A stretch of 36,118 nucleotides of DNA, taken from contig JAOUEE010000005.1 of assembly GCA_029858875.1 (NCBI GenBank), positions 1 to 36,118 of the forward strand. Reading direction: 5' to 3'. Made by a program: the position numbers and the translations under genes. Below the pieces are notes generated by a model that was not told where the DNA came from, made no database searches, and was given only the letters and a program-made list of their open reading frames with translations. Below are positions 15,752-24,209 of the stretch, one piece after another. The stretch comes from Acidimicrobiia bacterium. Its GTDB lineage: Bacteria; Actinomycetota; Acidimicrobiia; Acidimicrobiales; SHLQ01. Every line of letters starts with the position of its first letter. Position 1 is the first letter of the stretch.

Positions 15752-16462
15752 ATGGCCACTCGCATCGCCGCCTTGTTGGACCCACCGATCGGATTCGCCC
15801 ACCGCGGGGCACGAGCCCATGCTCCGGAGAACACCCTGGAGGCCTTCTCTCTGGCTGTTCGCCTGGGGGCGACGGGTCTGGAGAGCGATGTATGGCGCAC
15901 CCGAGACGGCGTTGCCGTGCTGGATCACGACGGTGTCGTCGGCGGCCGATTCCGGCGCCGGCCCATCAGCGAGGTCGATCGAGCCGAGCTGCCCGATCAC
16001 ATCCCCACCCTGGCCGAGTTCTACGCCGAGGTCGGTGGTGGGCTGCCCTTGTCGCTCGACGTCAAGGATGCCGCGGCGGCCGATGCCACCGTGACCGAGG
16101 CCCGGCGGGTCGGCGCGTCGGAGAACCTCTGGCTGTGCCACCACCGAACGAGCGTCCTCATCGAATGGCGTGATCGATTCGACGAGGTGCGCCTCGTCGA
16201 CTCCACTCGCTACCAGCGCATCGAAGAGGGCGCCGAACGCCGGGCCGCCGACCTGGCCGCCGCCGGTATCGACGCCATCAACATGCGACAGGACGACTGG
16301 AAAGGCGGCCTGGTGGCCCTGTTCCACCGCTTCGAGGTGCTGGCCTTCGGCTGGGATGCCCAGTTCGAACGGCACCTCGACGACCTGCTCGACATGGGCA
16401 TCGACGCCGTGTACTCCGACCACGTCGACCGCATGGTCGACCGCGTCAGCGCCCACTACTGA
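15752..16462 (+). CDS. Glycerophosphodiester phosphodiesterase
   Basis: The 236-residue cytoplasmic-type protein cleaves glycerophosphodiesters to glycerol-3-phosphate and an alcohol. The catalytic N-terminus is intact: IGFAHRGARAHAPENT (about 14-29) with the first His-Arg-Gly and Glu-Asn-Thr, then ESDVWRTRDGVAVLDHD with the Glu/Asp metal ligands and the second catalytic His. A conserved ...LPLSLDVKD strand follows near residue 100. No signal peptide is seen. The start is fixed by the TACCGT box and by the family N-terminus. It is the only plus-strand gene between the proteasome and tat blocks and ends in a hairpin shared with lepB. Confidence 0.93.
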   Translation: MATRIAALLDPPIGFAHRGARAHAPENTLEAFSLAVRLGATGLESDVWRTRDGVAVLDHDGVVGGRFRRRPISEVDRAELPDHIPTLAEFYAEVGGGLPLSLDVKDAAAADATVTEARRVGASENLWLCHHRTSVLIEWRDRFDEVRLVDSTRYQRIEEGAERRAADLAAAGIDAINMRQDDWKGGLVALFHRFEVLAFGWDAQFERHLDDLLDMGIDAVYSDHVDRMVDRVSAHY

Positions 16463-16499
16463 CCCGACCGCGCCGGCGGGATCACCCCGCCCGGGTCAG
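16459..16499. terminator. Bidirectional terminator-like hairpin
   Basis: CTGACCCG (16459-16466) pairs with CGGGTCAG (16492-16499), and GGCGGG (16475-16480) pairs with CCCGCC (16486-16491) around a five-base loop, with one eight-base bulge. It lies between the convergent phosphodiesterase and lepB genes. No T-run follows, as is common at high GC. Confidence 0.6.
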
Positions 16500-16512
16500 G
16501 GTGTGCGTACCG

Positions 16513-17436
16513 CTACAGGCGGCCGAAGGCGCCGAGGGGCCAGACCCGGAGCACGGCACGACCGACCATGAGGTCGGTGCTGACCGGCCCGAACGAGCGG
16601 CTGTCGACCGAGTTGCTGCGGTTGTCGCCCATCATGAACACATGGTCCGGTGGGACCTCGCAGGCGGAGCCATCGCCCTGCGGGTTGGCGCAACCCGATG
16701 ACCACACTCGACCGGCCGAAACCACCTCGGTGCCGATGTAGGGCTCGATCAGCCGCTGGTCGTCGATGAACAGGGTGTTGTCGCGGATGGCGATCGTCTC
16801 ACCCTCCAATGCGATGGTGCGCTTGATGAGCTCGTTCACGTCGTTGGTGGGAGCATTCGGCGGCCGCTCGAACACCATGAGGTCGCCCCTCTGCGGGCTC
16901 GTGTCCAGCTTGTACACCAGAATCCGGTCGTTCTCGTTCAGCGTCGGGGTCATCGACTCCGAGGGGATGTAGAAGGCCTGGAAGAGGAACGTCTTGATGA
17001 CCAGCGCCACGACCAGCGCACCGATGATGACAGCCGCCCACTCGATGGCGGACCGGACGCGAGGGTCGAGACCGGGAGAATCGTCGTCGTCGTCGGAGAA
17101 GAACTCGTCGATGGCTTCGTCGTCGTCCGGGAGATCGGCGGCGGGCCGGAAGCCCGGATCGTCGTAGATCGACCGGACATCGGGGGGTGTTCCGACGGCC
17201 ACCGCTTCGCCACCTGCGGACACGACCTGCGGCACCGAACCCCTGGTTTCGTCTGCCGGGGGCACGACCGGAACCGGGGTGTCGGGCGCCGCGGCTGGTG
17301 CGGGGGCAGGCGGTGCGGTCGTCATCGAGGGATCCGGTGACGGGTCCTGGCCACGAGCACGTGCCCGGGCTCGTGCCGCAAGCTTGGCGGCGAAGTCGGG
17401 GTCGTCCAGACTGGGACGCTGATCGTCTGAGGTCAC
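16513..17436 (-). CDS. lepB: Signal peptidase I
   Basis: The 307-residue membrane protease removes signal peptides from exported proteins. A single membrane helix at about 130-152 precedes the catalytic Ser161 in PSESMTPTL; the general base is Lys205 in ELIKRTIAL. The C-terminal box MMGDNRSNSVDSR and the final FGPV strand are typical. Unusual is a 128-residue cytoplasmic N-terminus: an Arg/Ala segment (RARARARG), a Pro/Ala stretch and an Asp-rich stretch with five consecutive Asp. Most type I peptidases have only a short N-terminus. The GTG start has a TAGGGT box eight bases upstream. It is inserted between pafC and the tat genes, which are adjacent in mycobacteria. Confidence 0.93.
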   Translation of the reverse strand: MTSDDQRPSLDDPDFAAKLAARARARARGQDPSPDPSMTTAPPAPAPAAAPDTPVPVVPPADETRGSVPQVVSAGGEAVAVGTPPDVRSIYDDPGFRPAADLPDDDEAIDEFFSDDDDDSPGLDPRVRSAIEWAAVIIGALVVALVIKTFLFQAFYIPSESMTPTLNENDRILVYKLDTSPQRGDLMVFERPPNAPTNDVNELIKRTIALEGETIAIRDNTLFIDDQRLIEPYIGTEVVSAGRVWSSGCANPQGDGSACEVPPDHVFMMGDNRSNSVDSRSFGPVSTDLMVGRAVLRVWPLGAFGRL

Positions 17437-17444
17437 TTCGGGCG

Positions 17445-17450
17445 ACCCTA
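17445..17450 (-). promoter_or_regulatory. -10 box (TAGGGT) of a leaderless promoter
   Basis: TAGGGT ends eight bases before the GTG of lepB at 17436, so lepB has its own promoter although pafC lies just upstream on the same strand. Confidence 0.6.
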
Positions 17451-17490
17451 CTCGTGGCGATGGGCGCTACCGGGTACAGGACCCGGAATT

Positions 17491-18432
17491 TCAGCGGTAG
17501 CGGGCCAGGATGCGACGGGCCGCGTCGGCGGTCAATCGATCGTCGAACCACCCCGAGTCGAGCACCTCCACGCTGGGACCCAGGCGCAGCAGCAGTCGCT
17601 CCAGCCACGATCGTCCGGTGACCGGCATGGCAACCTCGATGGACCCATCGGGTCGGGTGGTGACGCCGTTGTTGGGGTACTGATCGGCCACCCAGGCCGC
17701 CTCCGGGCGCAACAGAAGCCGCACCTCGGTGGTGTCGTCGGCCGAGAACACCGGCGTGGCATCGGGCGTGTCGGGCGGCGTGAAGCTGATGTCGGTGAGC
17801 GTAGCCGAACCGATCCGATCCACCCGGAACACCCGTTGATCCTCAGCCCGCCGGCAGAACGCGGCCACGTACCATTGGCCCTCGTCGGCGAAGAACCGGG
17901 ACGGCTCGATCCGACGTTGCACCCACTCGTCGCGGCTGTAGACGTAGTGATCGATGTCGACCATCCGGTGCTCGTCGACGGCCTGACGGAGCACAGCCAT
18001 GACCTCCTCGGCCCCCTCCCCCAGCCGCACCTGGAGCGGCACGGTGCCATCGCCGGCGCCCATCGCGGCGCCGAGTTTGGTGAGTCCCCGCAGCAACGGT
18101 CCGTCGTCGTCCCCGGTGATGGACAACATCGACTGACCGGCGGCCAGCAGCGCCACCGCCTGGGCCGGGTCCACCCGTAGCGGGCGGGTGAACCAGTCGG
18201 CGTAGCGGATCCACACCATGTCGTCGACGATCTCCACCTCGATGAGCGTGTCGGGGGTGAATGGGTACACCCCGACGTACTGGACCACTTCGAGGAGATC
18301 GGCCTCGAGGCGGTCACGGGGGTAGCCGAACCGGTGGGCCACGTCATCGAGGGCCACGCCGTCCTGGGCCACGACCCAGGGGATGACGGCCAGCAGCCGG
18401 TTGAGCCGCTCGCGGGAGGTGAATCGACTCAT
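17491..18432 (-). CDS. pafC: WYL-domain transcriptional regulator PafC
   Basis: The 313-residue protein is the second half of the PafBC activator, which in mycobacteria switches on the LexA-independent DNA-damage response. Residues 1-55 contain a helix-turn-helix (RLNRLLAVIPWVV, then VALDDVAHRFGYPRDRLEADL). The WYL domain lies at about 145-225 with the ligand-facing IEPSRFFADEGQWYVAAFCR and a FRVDRIGSA strand. A WCX C-terminal extension closes the protein. Its ATG overlaps the stop of pafB (ATGA at 18429-18432), consistent with a fixed PafB-PafC pair. WYL domains bind single-stranded DNA or nucleotides; the ligand is inferred from the family. Confidence 0.93.
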   Translation of the reverse strand: MSRFTSRERLNRLLAVIPWVVAQDGVALDDVAHRFGYPRDRLEADLLEVVQYVGVYPFTPDTLIEVEIVDDMVWIRYADWFTRPLRVDPAQAVALLAAGQSMLSITGDDDGPLLRGLTKLGAAMGAGDGTVPLQVRLGEGAEEVMAVLRQAVDEHRMVDIDHYVYSRDEWVQRRIEPSRFFADEGQWYVAAFCRRAEDQRVFRVDRIGSATLTDISFTPPDTPDATPVFSADDTTEVRLLLRPEAAWVADQYPNNGVTTRPDGSIEVAMPVTGRSWLERLLLRLGPSVEVLDSGWFDDRLTADAARRILARYR

Positions 18433-19349
18433 CGGATTCGTGCCTCCAGCCAGCGGGTCATGTCGTCGCGCAACTCAGCCGGCTCGAGGATCTCGGCGTG
18501 TTCGAGAAAGGTGAGGACGAACGACCGCAGAGCCTCCCTGTTGGTGACGTCGAGAGCGACCACCACCGATCCGTCATCGTGGGTGTCCACCACCGCGTCG
18601 GCCCCCAGATGGTGGGTGGCCCACGGCGCCTGGTCGGCATCGATCGCCACCAACGCCCGCACCGGCTCGTCATCACCCATCTGCCAGGCGGCCAGGCGGG
18701 ATGCGTCTCGCCGGGTGCTCGGTCTTGGCTCGGCGGCGGATCCCGTGTCGGTGACGTCGCCGAGGATGCGATCCACCCGGAACCGCCGTTCGGCCCCTCG
18801 AACCTGGTCGAATCCGGCCACGTACCACCGACCCTTGGCGAACGTGACCGTCCACGGCTCGAGCCGGCGGGTGTCGTCGCCGTAGCCGAAGGTGACGGCT
18901 CGAGCGTCCCGTGCCGCCGCGAACAGCGGGCCCAGCCCGGGGGGTGTGGGGAGATCGGCCACCGGTCCTTGTGCGCCCACCCCGGTGTCGACCAGACCGC
19001 CCAGCCGGCGCAGCGCATCCTCACCGTCCACTCCATCGAGCCGGACGAAGGTGGCCGCCAGGTGCAACGCGGCCAGCTCATCGGCCGCCAGCTGCGGGTC
19101 GGCGCCGGCGTACTCTCGGCGGTCGACCCGGTAGCCCTCGCGCGGCGGATCGGTCCCGGGAACCGGTGCCAGGGTGACCGGGATGCCCATGGTCCGCAGC
19201 TCGTCCTTGTCGCGCTCGAACGAGCGTTTGAACGCGTCGTCGCCGTCGGGATAGCCCTCGACGCGCTCGCGGATCTCCTCGATCAGCAGCGGCCGCGGCG
19301 TGTCGAGGAGGGCCGCGGTCAGGTTGAGGAGGCGTTCGAGCTTCGACAC
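18429..19349 (-). CDS. pafB: WYL-domain transcriptional regulator PafB
   Basis: The 306-residue partner of PafC has the same plan: an N-terminal winged helix (KLERLLNLTAALLDTPRPLL), a linker with FKRSFERDKDELRTMGIPV typical of this family, a WYL domain around LEPWTVTFAKGRWYVAGFDQ and FRVDRILGDV, and a WCX tail with RSFVLTFLEHAEILEP. It begins with GTG ten bases after the pafA stop, without a clear promoter or Shine-Dalgarno, so it is probably read from the pafA transcript. In actinobacteria pafB and pafC are linked to pafA but are not needed for pupylation itself. Confidence 0.93.
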   Translation of the reverse strand: MSKLERLLNLTAALLDTPRPLLIEEIRERVEGYPDGDDAFKRSFERDKDELRTMGIPVTLAPVPGTDPPREGYRVDRREYAGADPQLAADELAALHLAATFVRLDGVDGEDALRRLGGLVDTGVGAQGPVADLPTPPGLGPLFAAARDARAVTFGYGDDTRRLEPWTVTFAKGRWYVAGFDQVRGAERRFRVDRILGDVTDTGSAAEPRPSTRRDASRLAAWQMGDDEPVRALVAIDADQAPWATHHLGADAVVDTHDDGSVVVALDVTNREALRSFVLTFLEHAEILEPAELRDDMTRWLEARIR

Positions 19350-19359
19350 GGCCGGCCGC

Positions 19360-20718
19360 TCACAGGGAGGCGATCAGCTTCTCGACCCGCTCGTCGTACG
19401 CCTTGAACGGGTCCTTGCAGAGCACGGTGCGCTGGGCCTGATCGTTGAGCTTGAGGTGCACCCAGTCGACCGTGTAGTCGCGCTTGCGTTCCTTGGCCCG
19501 ACGGATGAACTCGCCCCGTAGGCGGGCCCGAGTGGTCTCGGGTGGGTTCTCCACGGCATCGGCGATGTCGGAGTCGACACAGATCCGCTCGACCATGGCC
19601 TTCCTCTGCATCAGGTAGTACAGGCCCCGGTTGCGGTTGACGTCGTGGTATTGGAGGTCCAACAGACTGACCCGGGCATCGGACAGTGACAGGCCGTGTC
19701 GTTCGCGGTACCGCTCCACCAACTTGTACTTGATGACCCAGTCGCATTCGCGGTCGAGGTTCAGCGGATCCTTCTCGATCTGGGTGAGGCAGTGCTCCCA
19801 CATCGACAGTGCCTGGATCTCCAGCGGGCTCAAGGTGTGGTGCTCGGCGTAGCGCAGGGCCCGGTTGAGGTACTCGCTCTGGATCTCGAGCGCGCTGGCC
19901 TCACGACCGTTGGCCAATCGGACCCGGCGACGACAGGTCATGTCGTGGCTGATCTCGCGGATGGCCCGAATGGGGTTCTCGAGGGTCATGTCCCGCAGCA
20001 CGACGCGCGGCTCTTCGAGCATCCGCAACATGATGCTGGCTGCGCCCACCTTCAAGAAGGTGGCGTACTCGCTCATGTTGGAATCGCCCACGATGACGTG
20101 CAGCCGCCGGAACCGCTCGGCGTCGGCGTGGGGCTCGTCGCGGGTGTTGATGATCGGTCGGCTGCGGGTGGTGGCCGACGACACGCCCTCCCAGATGTGT
20201 TCGGCCCGCTGGCTGACGCAGTACATGGCGCCCCGGGCGGTCTGGAGGACCTTGCCGGCGCCGGCGTAGATCTGGCGACTGACGAGGAACGGGATCAGGA
20301 CCTCGGCGTAGGAACCGAAGTCGTCGCGGCGACTGGTGAGGTAGTTCTCGTGACACCCGTAGGAGTTGCCGGCCGAATCGGTGTTGTTCTTGAAGAGGAA
20401 GATGTCGCCGCGGATGCCCTCCTCCTGCAGCCGCTGCTCGGCCGACTCGAGCAGCTGCTCGAGGATGCGCTCGCCGGCCTTGTCGTGCACCACCAGGTCG
20501 TAGATGGAGTCGCACTCGGGGGTGGCGTACTCCGGATGGGAGCCGACATCGAGATACAGCCGAGCACCATTGGCCAGGAAGACGTTGGAGCTGCGACCCC
20601 ACGAGACCACCCGGCGAAACAGGTAGCGGGCCACCTCGTCGGGGCTGAGTCGACGCTGGCCGCGGAAGGTACAGGTCACCCCGTACTCGTTCTCGATGCC
20701 GAAGATCCGTCGCTCCAT
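19360..20718 (-). CDS. pafA: Pup-protein ligase PafA
   Basis: The 452-residue enzyme uses ATP to phosphorylate the C-terminal Glu of Pup and joins it to a lysine of a target. It belongs to the carboxylate-amine ligase fold related to glutamine synthetase. Visible landmarks: FGIENEYG with the metal-binding Glu9, [15 protein letters not shown] with the catalytic Asp57, [20 protein letters not shown] (ATP site) and the [13 protein letters not shown] loop. Length and residues agree with mycobacterial PafA. It lacks the Dop loop after the first strand, which separates it from dop upstream. The ATG has a TACCCT box seven bases before it, a second promoter inside the proteasome locus. Confidence 0.97.
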   Translation of the reverse strand: MERRIFGIENEYGVTCTFRGQRRLSPDEVARYLFRRVVSWGRSSNVFLANGARLYLDVGSHPEYATPECDSIYDLVVHDKAGERILEQLLESAEQRLQEEGIRGDIFLFKNNTDSAGNSYGCHENYLTSRRDDFGSYAEVLIPFLVSRQIYAGAGKVLQTARGAMYCVSQRAEHIWEGVSSATTRSRPIINTRDEPHADAERFRRLHVIVGDSNMSEYATFLKVGAASIMLRMLEEPRVVLRDMTLENPIRAIREISHDMTCRRRVRLANGREASALEIQSEYLNRALRYAEHHTLSPLEIQALSMWEHCLTQIEKDPLNLDRECDWVIKYKLVERYRERHGLSLSDARVSLLDLQYHDVNRNRGLYYLMQRKAMVERICVDSDIADAVENPPETTRARLRGEFIRRAKERKRDYTVDWVHLKLNDQAQRTVLCKDPFKAYDERVEKLIASL

Positions 20719-20725
20719 CCCGATG

Positions 20726-20731
20726 AGGGTA
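20726..20731 (-). promoter_or_regulatory. -10 box (TACCCT) of pafA
   Basis: TACCCT ends seven bases before the ATG of pafA at 20718, with no Shine-Dalgarno. It lies in the 59-base gap after prcA. Confidence 0.6.
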
Positions 20732-20777
20732 CTCGTCGGCGGTCGGCCAACGTGACAGGCCGACGGGCGGAGCGCGC

Positions 20778-21455
20778 TCAGCCGATCAGCGCCGCCAGCT
20801 CGTCGCCCTCGATCCGTCGGAACGCCCGCCTACCGTTGCCGCGATCGAGCACGGCCACTTCGAGGTCCTCGGCGTGGAGCTCGCGGTCGGGTTCGGTGAG
20901 GCCGGCCACTGCGGCCGACAGCGCGTCGGGGAGGGACAAACCGGGCTGGTATCGCTCCTCGAACCGCTCCTGGATGGCCTTGGCGTCGCCGCCGAGCACC
21001 ACGTAGTCGGGGTGATCGCTGACCGAGCCGTCGTAGAGGATGTGGAACAGCTGATCCTCACCGTCGCTCTCGGCCAGCTCGGCCACCAGGATCTCCACCT
21101 CGAGCGGCTTCATCTCGTGGGTGAACACCTGGCCGAGGATCTGGGCGTACTGATTGGCCAGACTGCGGGCGTCCACATCCTGGCGGCTGAAGCTGTAGCC
21201 CTTCAGGTCTGCGTGGCGCACCCCGGCGATGCGCAGCTGGTCGAACTCGTTGTACTTCCCCACCCCGGCGAATCCGATGCGGTCGTAGATCTCGCTCACC
21301 TTGTGGAGCGTGCGCGACGGGTTCTCGGCGCACAACAAGATGCCGCCGGCGTACACCATGCCGATCAGGCTGCGACCCCGCGCGATGCCCTTGCGGGCAT
21401 AGTCGGCCATGTCGTTCATGCGCTGTTCGGGAGAGACGTAGAACGGCGTGCTCAC
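20778..21455 (-). CDS. prcA: Proteasome subunit alpha
   Basis: The 225-residue protein forms the outer seven-membered rings of the 20S core, gating entry and docking the ARC ATPase. The N-terminus [20 protein letters not shown] matches the gating segment of actinobacterial alpha subunits, with [15 protein letters not shown] after it. There is no catalytic Thr, as expected. [20 protein letters not shown] and the [19 protein letters not shown] segment are typical. The C-terminus is short and ends in ALIG, without a long acidic tail. Its ATG overlaps the prcB stop (ATGA), so alpha and beta subunits are made together. Confidence 0.97.
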   Translation of the reverse strand: MSTPFYVSPEQRMNDMADYARKGIARGRSLIGMVYAGGILLCAENPSRTLHKVSEIYDRIGFAGVGKYNEFDQLRIAGVRHADLKGYSFSRQDVDARSLANQYAQILGQVFTHEMKPLEVEILVAELAESDGEDQLFHILYDGSVSDHPDYVVLGGDAKAIQERFEERYQPGLSLPDALSAAVAGLTEPDRELHAEDLEVAVLDRGNGRRAFRRIEGDELAALIG

Positions 21456-22285
21456 GACGGAGCCTTCTGCGAGAGGGCATTTCCGCCGTCGCTGCCGGCC
21501 GCCGCCGAGTAGCGGTCGATGAGCGCCCGGGTGCGCACGGCCAGGTCATCGTCGCTCACGCGGCTGAAGCCGTCGGCGTCGATGGTGGCGACCACCGGAT
21601 AGATGCCCCGGATGAGGTCCGGCAAGCCGCTGGCCGAGTCCTCGTCGGCAGCCTGGAAGAGGGCCTCGATGGCCAGGTCGATGACCGTCTCGCGGTCGAG
21701 GTCGTCCCGGAACTGGATCTTGATCACCGTGCCCGCGTGCAGGCTGCCCGACCCCGATGCGGCGTAGTCCCGCTCCTCGTAGCGGCCACCGGTGACGTCG
21801 TACTGGAACAGGCGCCCTTCGCCCCGGCCCTTGTCGTAGCCGGCGAAGATGGGCACCACGGCCAGGCCCTGCATGGCCGCCGGCAGGTTGTTGCGGACCA
21901 TCTGGCTGAGCTGGTTCGCCTTGCCCTCGAGGCTGAGGGCGTTGCCCTCGACCTTCTCGTAGTGCTCCAGTTGGAGCTGGAACAGGCGCACCATCTCCAC
22001 CGCCGGGCCGGCGGCGCCGGCGATGGCCACGCCCGAGTGGCGGTCGGCCTCGAACACCTTCTCGATCGATCGGTGGCTGATGAGGTGGCCCGACGTCGCT
22101 CGGCGATCGCCGGCGATCAGCGTGCCGGCGTCGTAACGGATGGCCACCACGGTGGTTCCGTGGGCCAGGGGGAACACGTCACCGACCGGGGTGTCGGGCA
22201 ACGGTGGCTCGAGATCGCTGGCTCGCAGCAGGCCGGTGAAGCTGGGGCCGGGATCGCGATCCGGCGAAAAGAGGGGAACGGTCAC
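21452..22285 (-). CDS. prcB: Proteasome subunit beta (catalytic)
   Basis: The 277-residue precursor carries a 43-residue propeptide ending in AHG, followed by Thr44, which becomes the N-terminal nucleophile after self-cleavage. In mature numbering Thr1, Asp17 (AGDRRATSG) and Lys33 (SIEKVFE) are all in place, and the SGSGS loop (AASGSGSLHAG) is intact, so the enzyme should be active. Beta subunits form the two inner rings of the 20S core. The GTG start has a TAGCCT box six bases upstream, giving prcB-prcA its own leaderless promoter separate from pup. The gene lies 74 bases after pup. Confidence 0.97.
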   Translation of the reverse strand: MTVPLFSPDRDPGPSFTGLLRASDLEPPLPDTPVGDVFPLAHGTTVVAIRYDAGTLIAGDRRATSGHLISHRSIEKVFEADRHSGVAIAGAAGPAVEMVRLFQLQLEHYEKVEGNALSLEGKANQLSQMVRNNLPAAMQGLAVVPIFAGYDKGRGEGRLFQYDVTGGRYEERDYAASGSGSLHAGTVIKIQFRDDLDRETVIDLAIEALFQAADEDSASGLPDLIRGIYPVVATIDADGFSRVSDDDLAVRTRALIDRYSAAAGSDGGNALSQKAPS

Positions 22286-22291
22286 GCTGGC

Positions 22292-22297
22292 AGGCTA
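22292..22297 (-). promoter_or_regulatory. -10 box (TAGCCT) of prcB-prcA
   Basis: TAGCCT ends six bases before the GTG of prcB at 22285. No Shine-Dalgarno is present. Confidence 0.6.
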
Positions 22298-22359
22298 TCG
22301 GGCGTCGCCCGGACCGCCGATGAGCGCGAACGACGGCGCGCTCGTCCGACCGGCGTCGG

Positions 22360-22557
22360 TCACTCGCCGCCCTTCTGGATGTAGCTCTTCACGAAGTCCT
22401 CCGCATTGGTCTCGAGGACCTCGTCGATCTCGTCGAGGAGGTCGTCGAGCTCGCTCTTGAGCTTCTCGCCGGTGTCGGACGAGGCGGGTGCCTCGTCTTC
22501 GACGACCTCGTCGCTCTCGGTGGGAGCACTTCGTTTGATCTGTTCGCGTTCAGCCAT
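22360..22557 (-). CDS. pup: Prokaryotic ubiquitin-like protein Pup, ending in Gly-Gly-Glu
   Basis: The 65-residue protein is the tag of the pathway. The N-terminal half is polar and disordered, and residues about 31-58 form the coiled-coil segment (LDDLLDEIDEVLETNAEDFV) that binds the ARC coiled coils. The C-terminus is YIQKGGE. In mycobacteria the gene encodes GGQ and Dop must deamidate the Gln to Glu; here Glu is encoded directly, so Pup should be ready for PafA at once. The ATG has GAAGGAGA five to six bases upstream, one of the few strong Shine-Dalgarno sites in this locus, fitting high expression. It lies 33 bases after dop. Confidence 0.96.
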   Translation of the reverse strand: MAEREQIKRSAPTESDEVVEDEAPASSDTGEKLKSELDDLLDEIDEVLETNAEDFVKSYIQKGGE

Positions 22558-22590
22558 GGCGTTCTCCTTCGGTCACCCGCGACCTGCGGG

Positions 22591-24093
22591 TCAATGCTGC
22601 AGTCGATCGATGAGCTCGGCCGGGGTCTGACATTCATCCAACAAGGTACCGACGTGCGCCTCGGTCCCGCGCGTCGGTTCCATCATCGGTACCCGGCGCA
22701 AGGGATCCTCGCCCACGTCGAACACCATCGAATCCCAGTTGGCGGCGACGATCGAGCCCGACCATCGCTTGAGGCACTCGCCTCGGAAGTAGGCGCGCGT
22801 ATCGAGTGGCGGGTCGACCATGGCCGGGCGGGCGGCGGCATCGTCGACCAAGCGCTCGTGGGGCAGACGCTCGAACAGCGACTTCTCGGGTCGCAGGTCG
22901 TGGTACTGGATGCCCATGGCCGCCAACCGGGCGTCGTCCCACGCCAGCTGGTGGCGTTCCCGGTAGCCGGCCAGCAACTGGTACTTGGTGACCCAGTCGA
23001 CCTGTCCGGCCAGGCTCATGGGATCACGCTCGAGATCGGTGAGGACCTGCTCCCAGCGGTCGAGGACCAGCAGTGCGGGGTCACCGCCCAGCGCTTCGGT
23101 GCCCCGTTCCTCGGCGTACTTGCGCGACCGCTCGTACAGTTCCCACTGCACCTCCAGGGCGGTGACGCTGGAACCGTCATCGAGTCGCAACGGCACCGAC
23201 AGACTCAGGTCGTGCGACACCTCACGCAGCGCCTCGACGGGGTTGGCGAAGCGGATCTCGGTGGGCAGCAGGTCGTCCTCGATGAGGGTGAGGACGAAGC
23301 CGGTGGTGCCCACCTTGAGGAAGGTGGCGACCTGGCAGAGGTTGGCATCGCCCACGATCACGTGCAGCCGCCGGTACTTCTGCGGGTCGGCGTGGGGCTC
23401 GTCGCGGGTGTTGATGATCGGTCGTTTGAGTGTGGTCTCGAGGCCGACCTCCTCCTCGAAGAAGTCGGCCCGCTGGGTGAGCTGGAAGGCGACCTCGTCG
23501 TTGGCGCGGCCCATGGCCTCGACCCCGACCTTGCCCGCTCCGGTGAAGATCTGGCGGGTGATGAAGTGGGCGGTGGCATGGACGACGATGCGGCCGAAGG
23601 GACAGGTGCGGTCCATCAGGTAGTTCTCGTGGCACCCGTAGGAGTTGCCCTTGCCGTCGGAGTTGTTCTTGTAGACCACCAGCTGCTGATCGGGGGGAAG
23701 CAACGATCGGGCCGCGGTCATCGATTCGATGGCGATGAGATCACCGGCGCGGTCATAGAGCACGGCGCTCAGGGCGTCGGCCACCTCGGGAGAGGACATC
23801 TCGGGATGGGCGTGGTCCACGTAGTAGCGGGCCCCGTTGGTGAGTACCGCGTTCACCAGGTGAGTCTCCACCTCGGGGGGCATGGCGCCGAGCGGCGTGG
23901 GGCCGCGAGCATCGTTGCCCGGCATCTCGTCCTCGAAGTCCCAGCCCACCCGGCGGGGCGGCCCGTTGCCCTCACTGGTGCTGAGATACGCGTTGATCAG
24001 CAGCGAGGAGGCGGCGATGGGGTTGCCGTCGTCGGCCCCGCGCAGCACGATCCCGTACTCCGTCTCGAGACCGAACGTCTTCTTGATCGCCAT
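22591..24093 (-). CDS. dop: Depupylase/deamidase Dop
   Basis: The 500-residue protein is a homologue of PafA that removes Pup from substrates and, where needed, deamidates Pup. FGLETEYG holds Glu10 and YYVDHAHPEMSSPE holds Asp93, the equivalent of the nucleophilic Asp of Dop. The Dop-specific insertion is present at about 41-80 (SEGNGPPRRVGWDFEDEMPG). [20 protein letters not shown] and [13 protein letters not shown] form the ATP site. All key residues are retained even though Pup here already ends in Glu, so depupylation is the likely role. The ATG has TAGGTT nine bases upstream. The gene lies 116 bases after arc. Confidence 0.96.
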   Translation of the reverse strand: MAIKKTFGLETEYGIVLRGADDGNPIAASSLLINAYLSTSEGNGPPRRVGWDFEDEMPGNDARGPTPLGAMPPEVETHLVNAVLTNGARYYVDHAHPEMSSPEVADALSAVLYDRAGDLIAIESMTAARSLLPPDQQLVVYKNNSDGKGNSYGCHENYLMDRTCPFGRIVVHATAHFITRQIFTGAGKVGVEAMGRANDEVAFQLTQRADFFEEEVGLETTLKRPIINTRDEPHADPQKYRRLHVIVGDANLCQVATFLKVGTTGFVLTLIEDDLLPTEIRFANPVEALREVSHDLSLSVPLRLDDGSSVTALEVQWELYERSRKYAEERGTEALGGDPALLVLDRWEQVLTDLERDPMSLAGQVDWVTKYQLLAGYRERHQLAWDDARLAAMGIQYHDLRPEKSLFERLPHERLVDDAAARPAMVDPPLDTRAYFRGECLKRWSGSIVAANWDSMVFDVGEDPLRRVPMMEPTRGTEAHVGTLLDECQTPAELIDRLQH

Positions 24094-24102
24094 GCGCGCG
24101 CC

Positions 24103-24108
24103 AACCTA
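24103..24108 (-). promoter_or_regulatory. -10 box (TAGGTT) of dop-pup
   Basis: TAGGTT ends nine bases before the ATG of dop at 24093. The leader would be absent or only two to three bases long. Confidence 0.5.
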
Positions 24109-24209
24109 GCTTCCCCGGGTGACATTCCCGTGTTCCCGTGAGCGCCGAACCCGGCCGGGCGCTGGTCGGCGCCTGGCCGCCGGCAAGCGCCGCGCGGAGA
24201 GTGGGCCGG

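Noticed and set aside
22594-24141. A 515-codon open frame on the plus strand across dop
   Set aside because: It mirrors dop, whose catalytic residues are all visible; the plus-strand translation has no recognisable domain.
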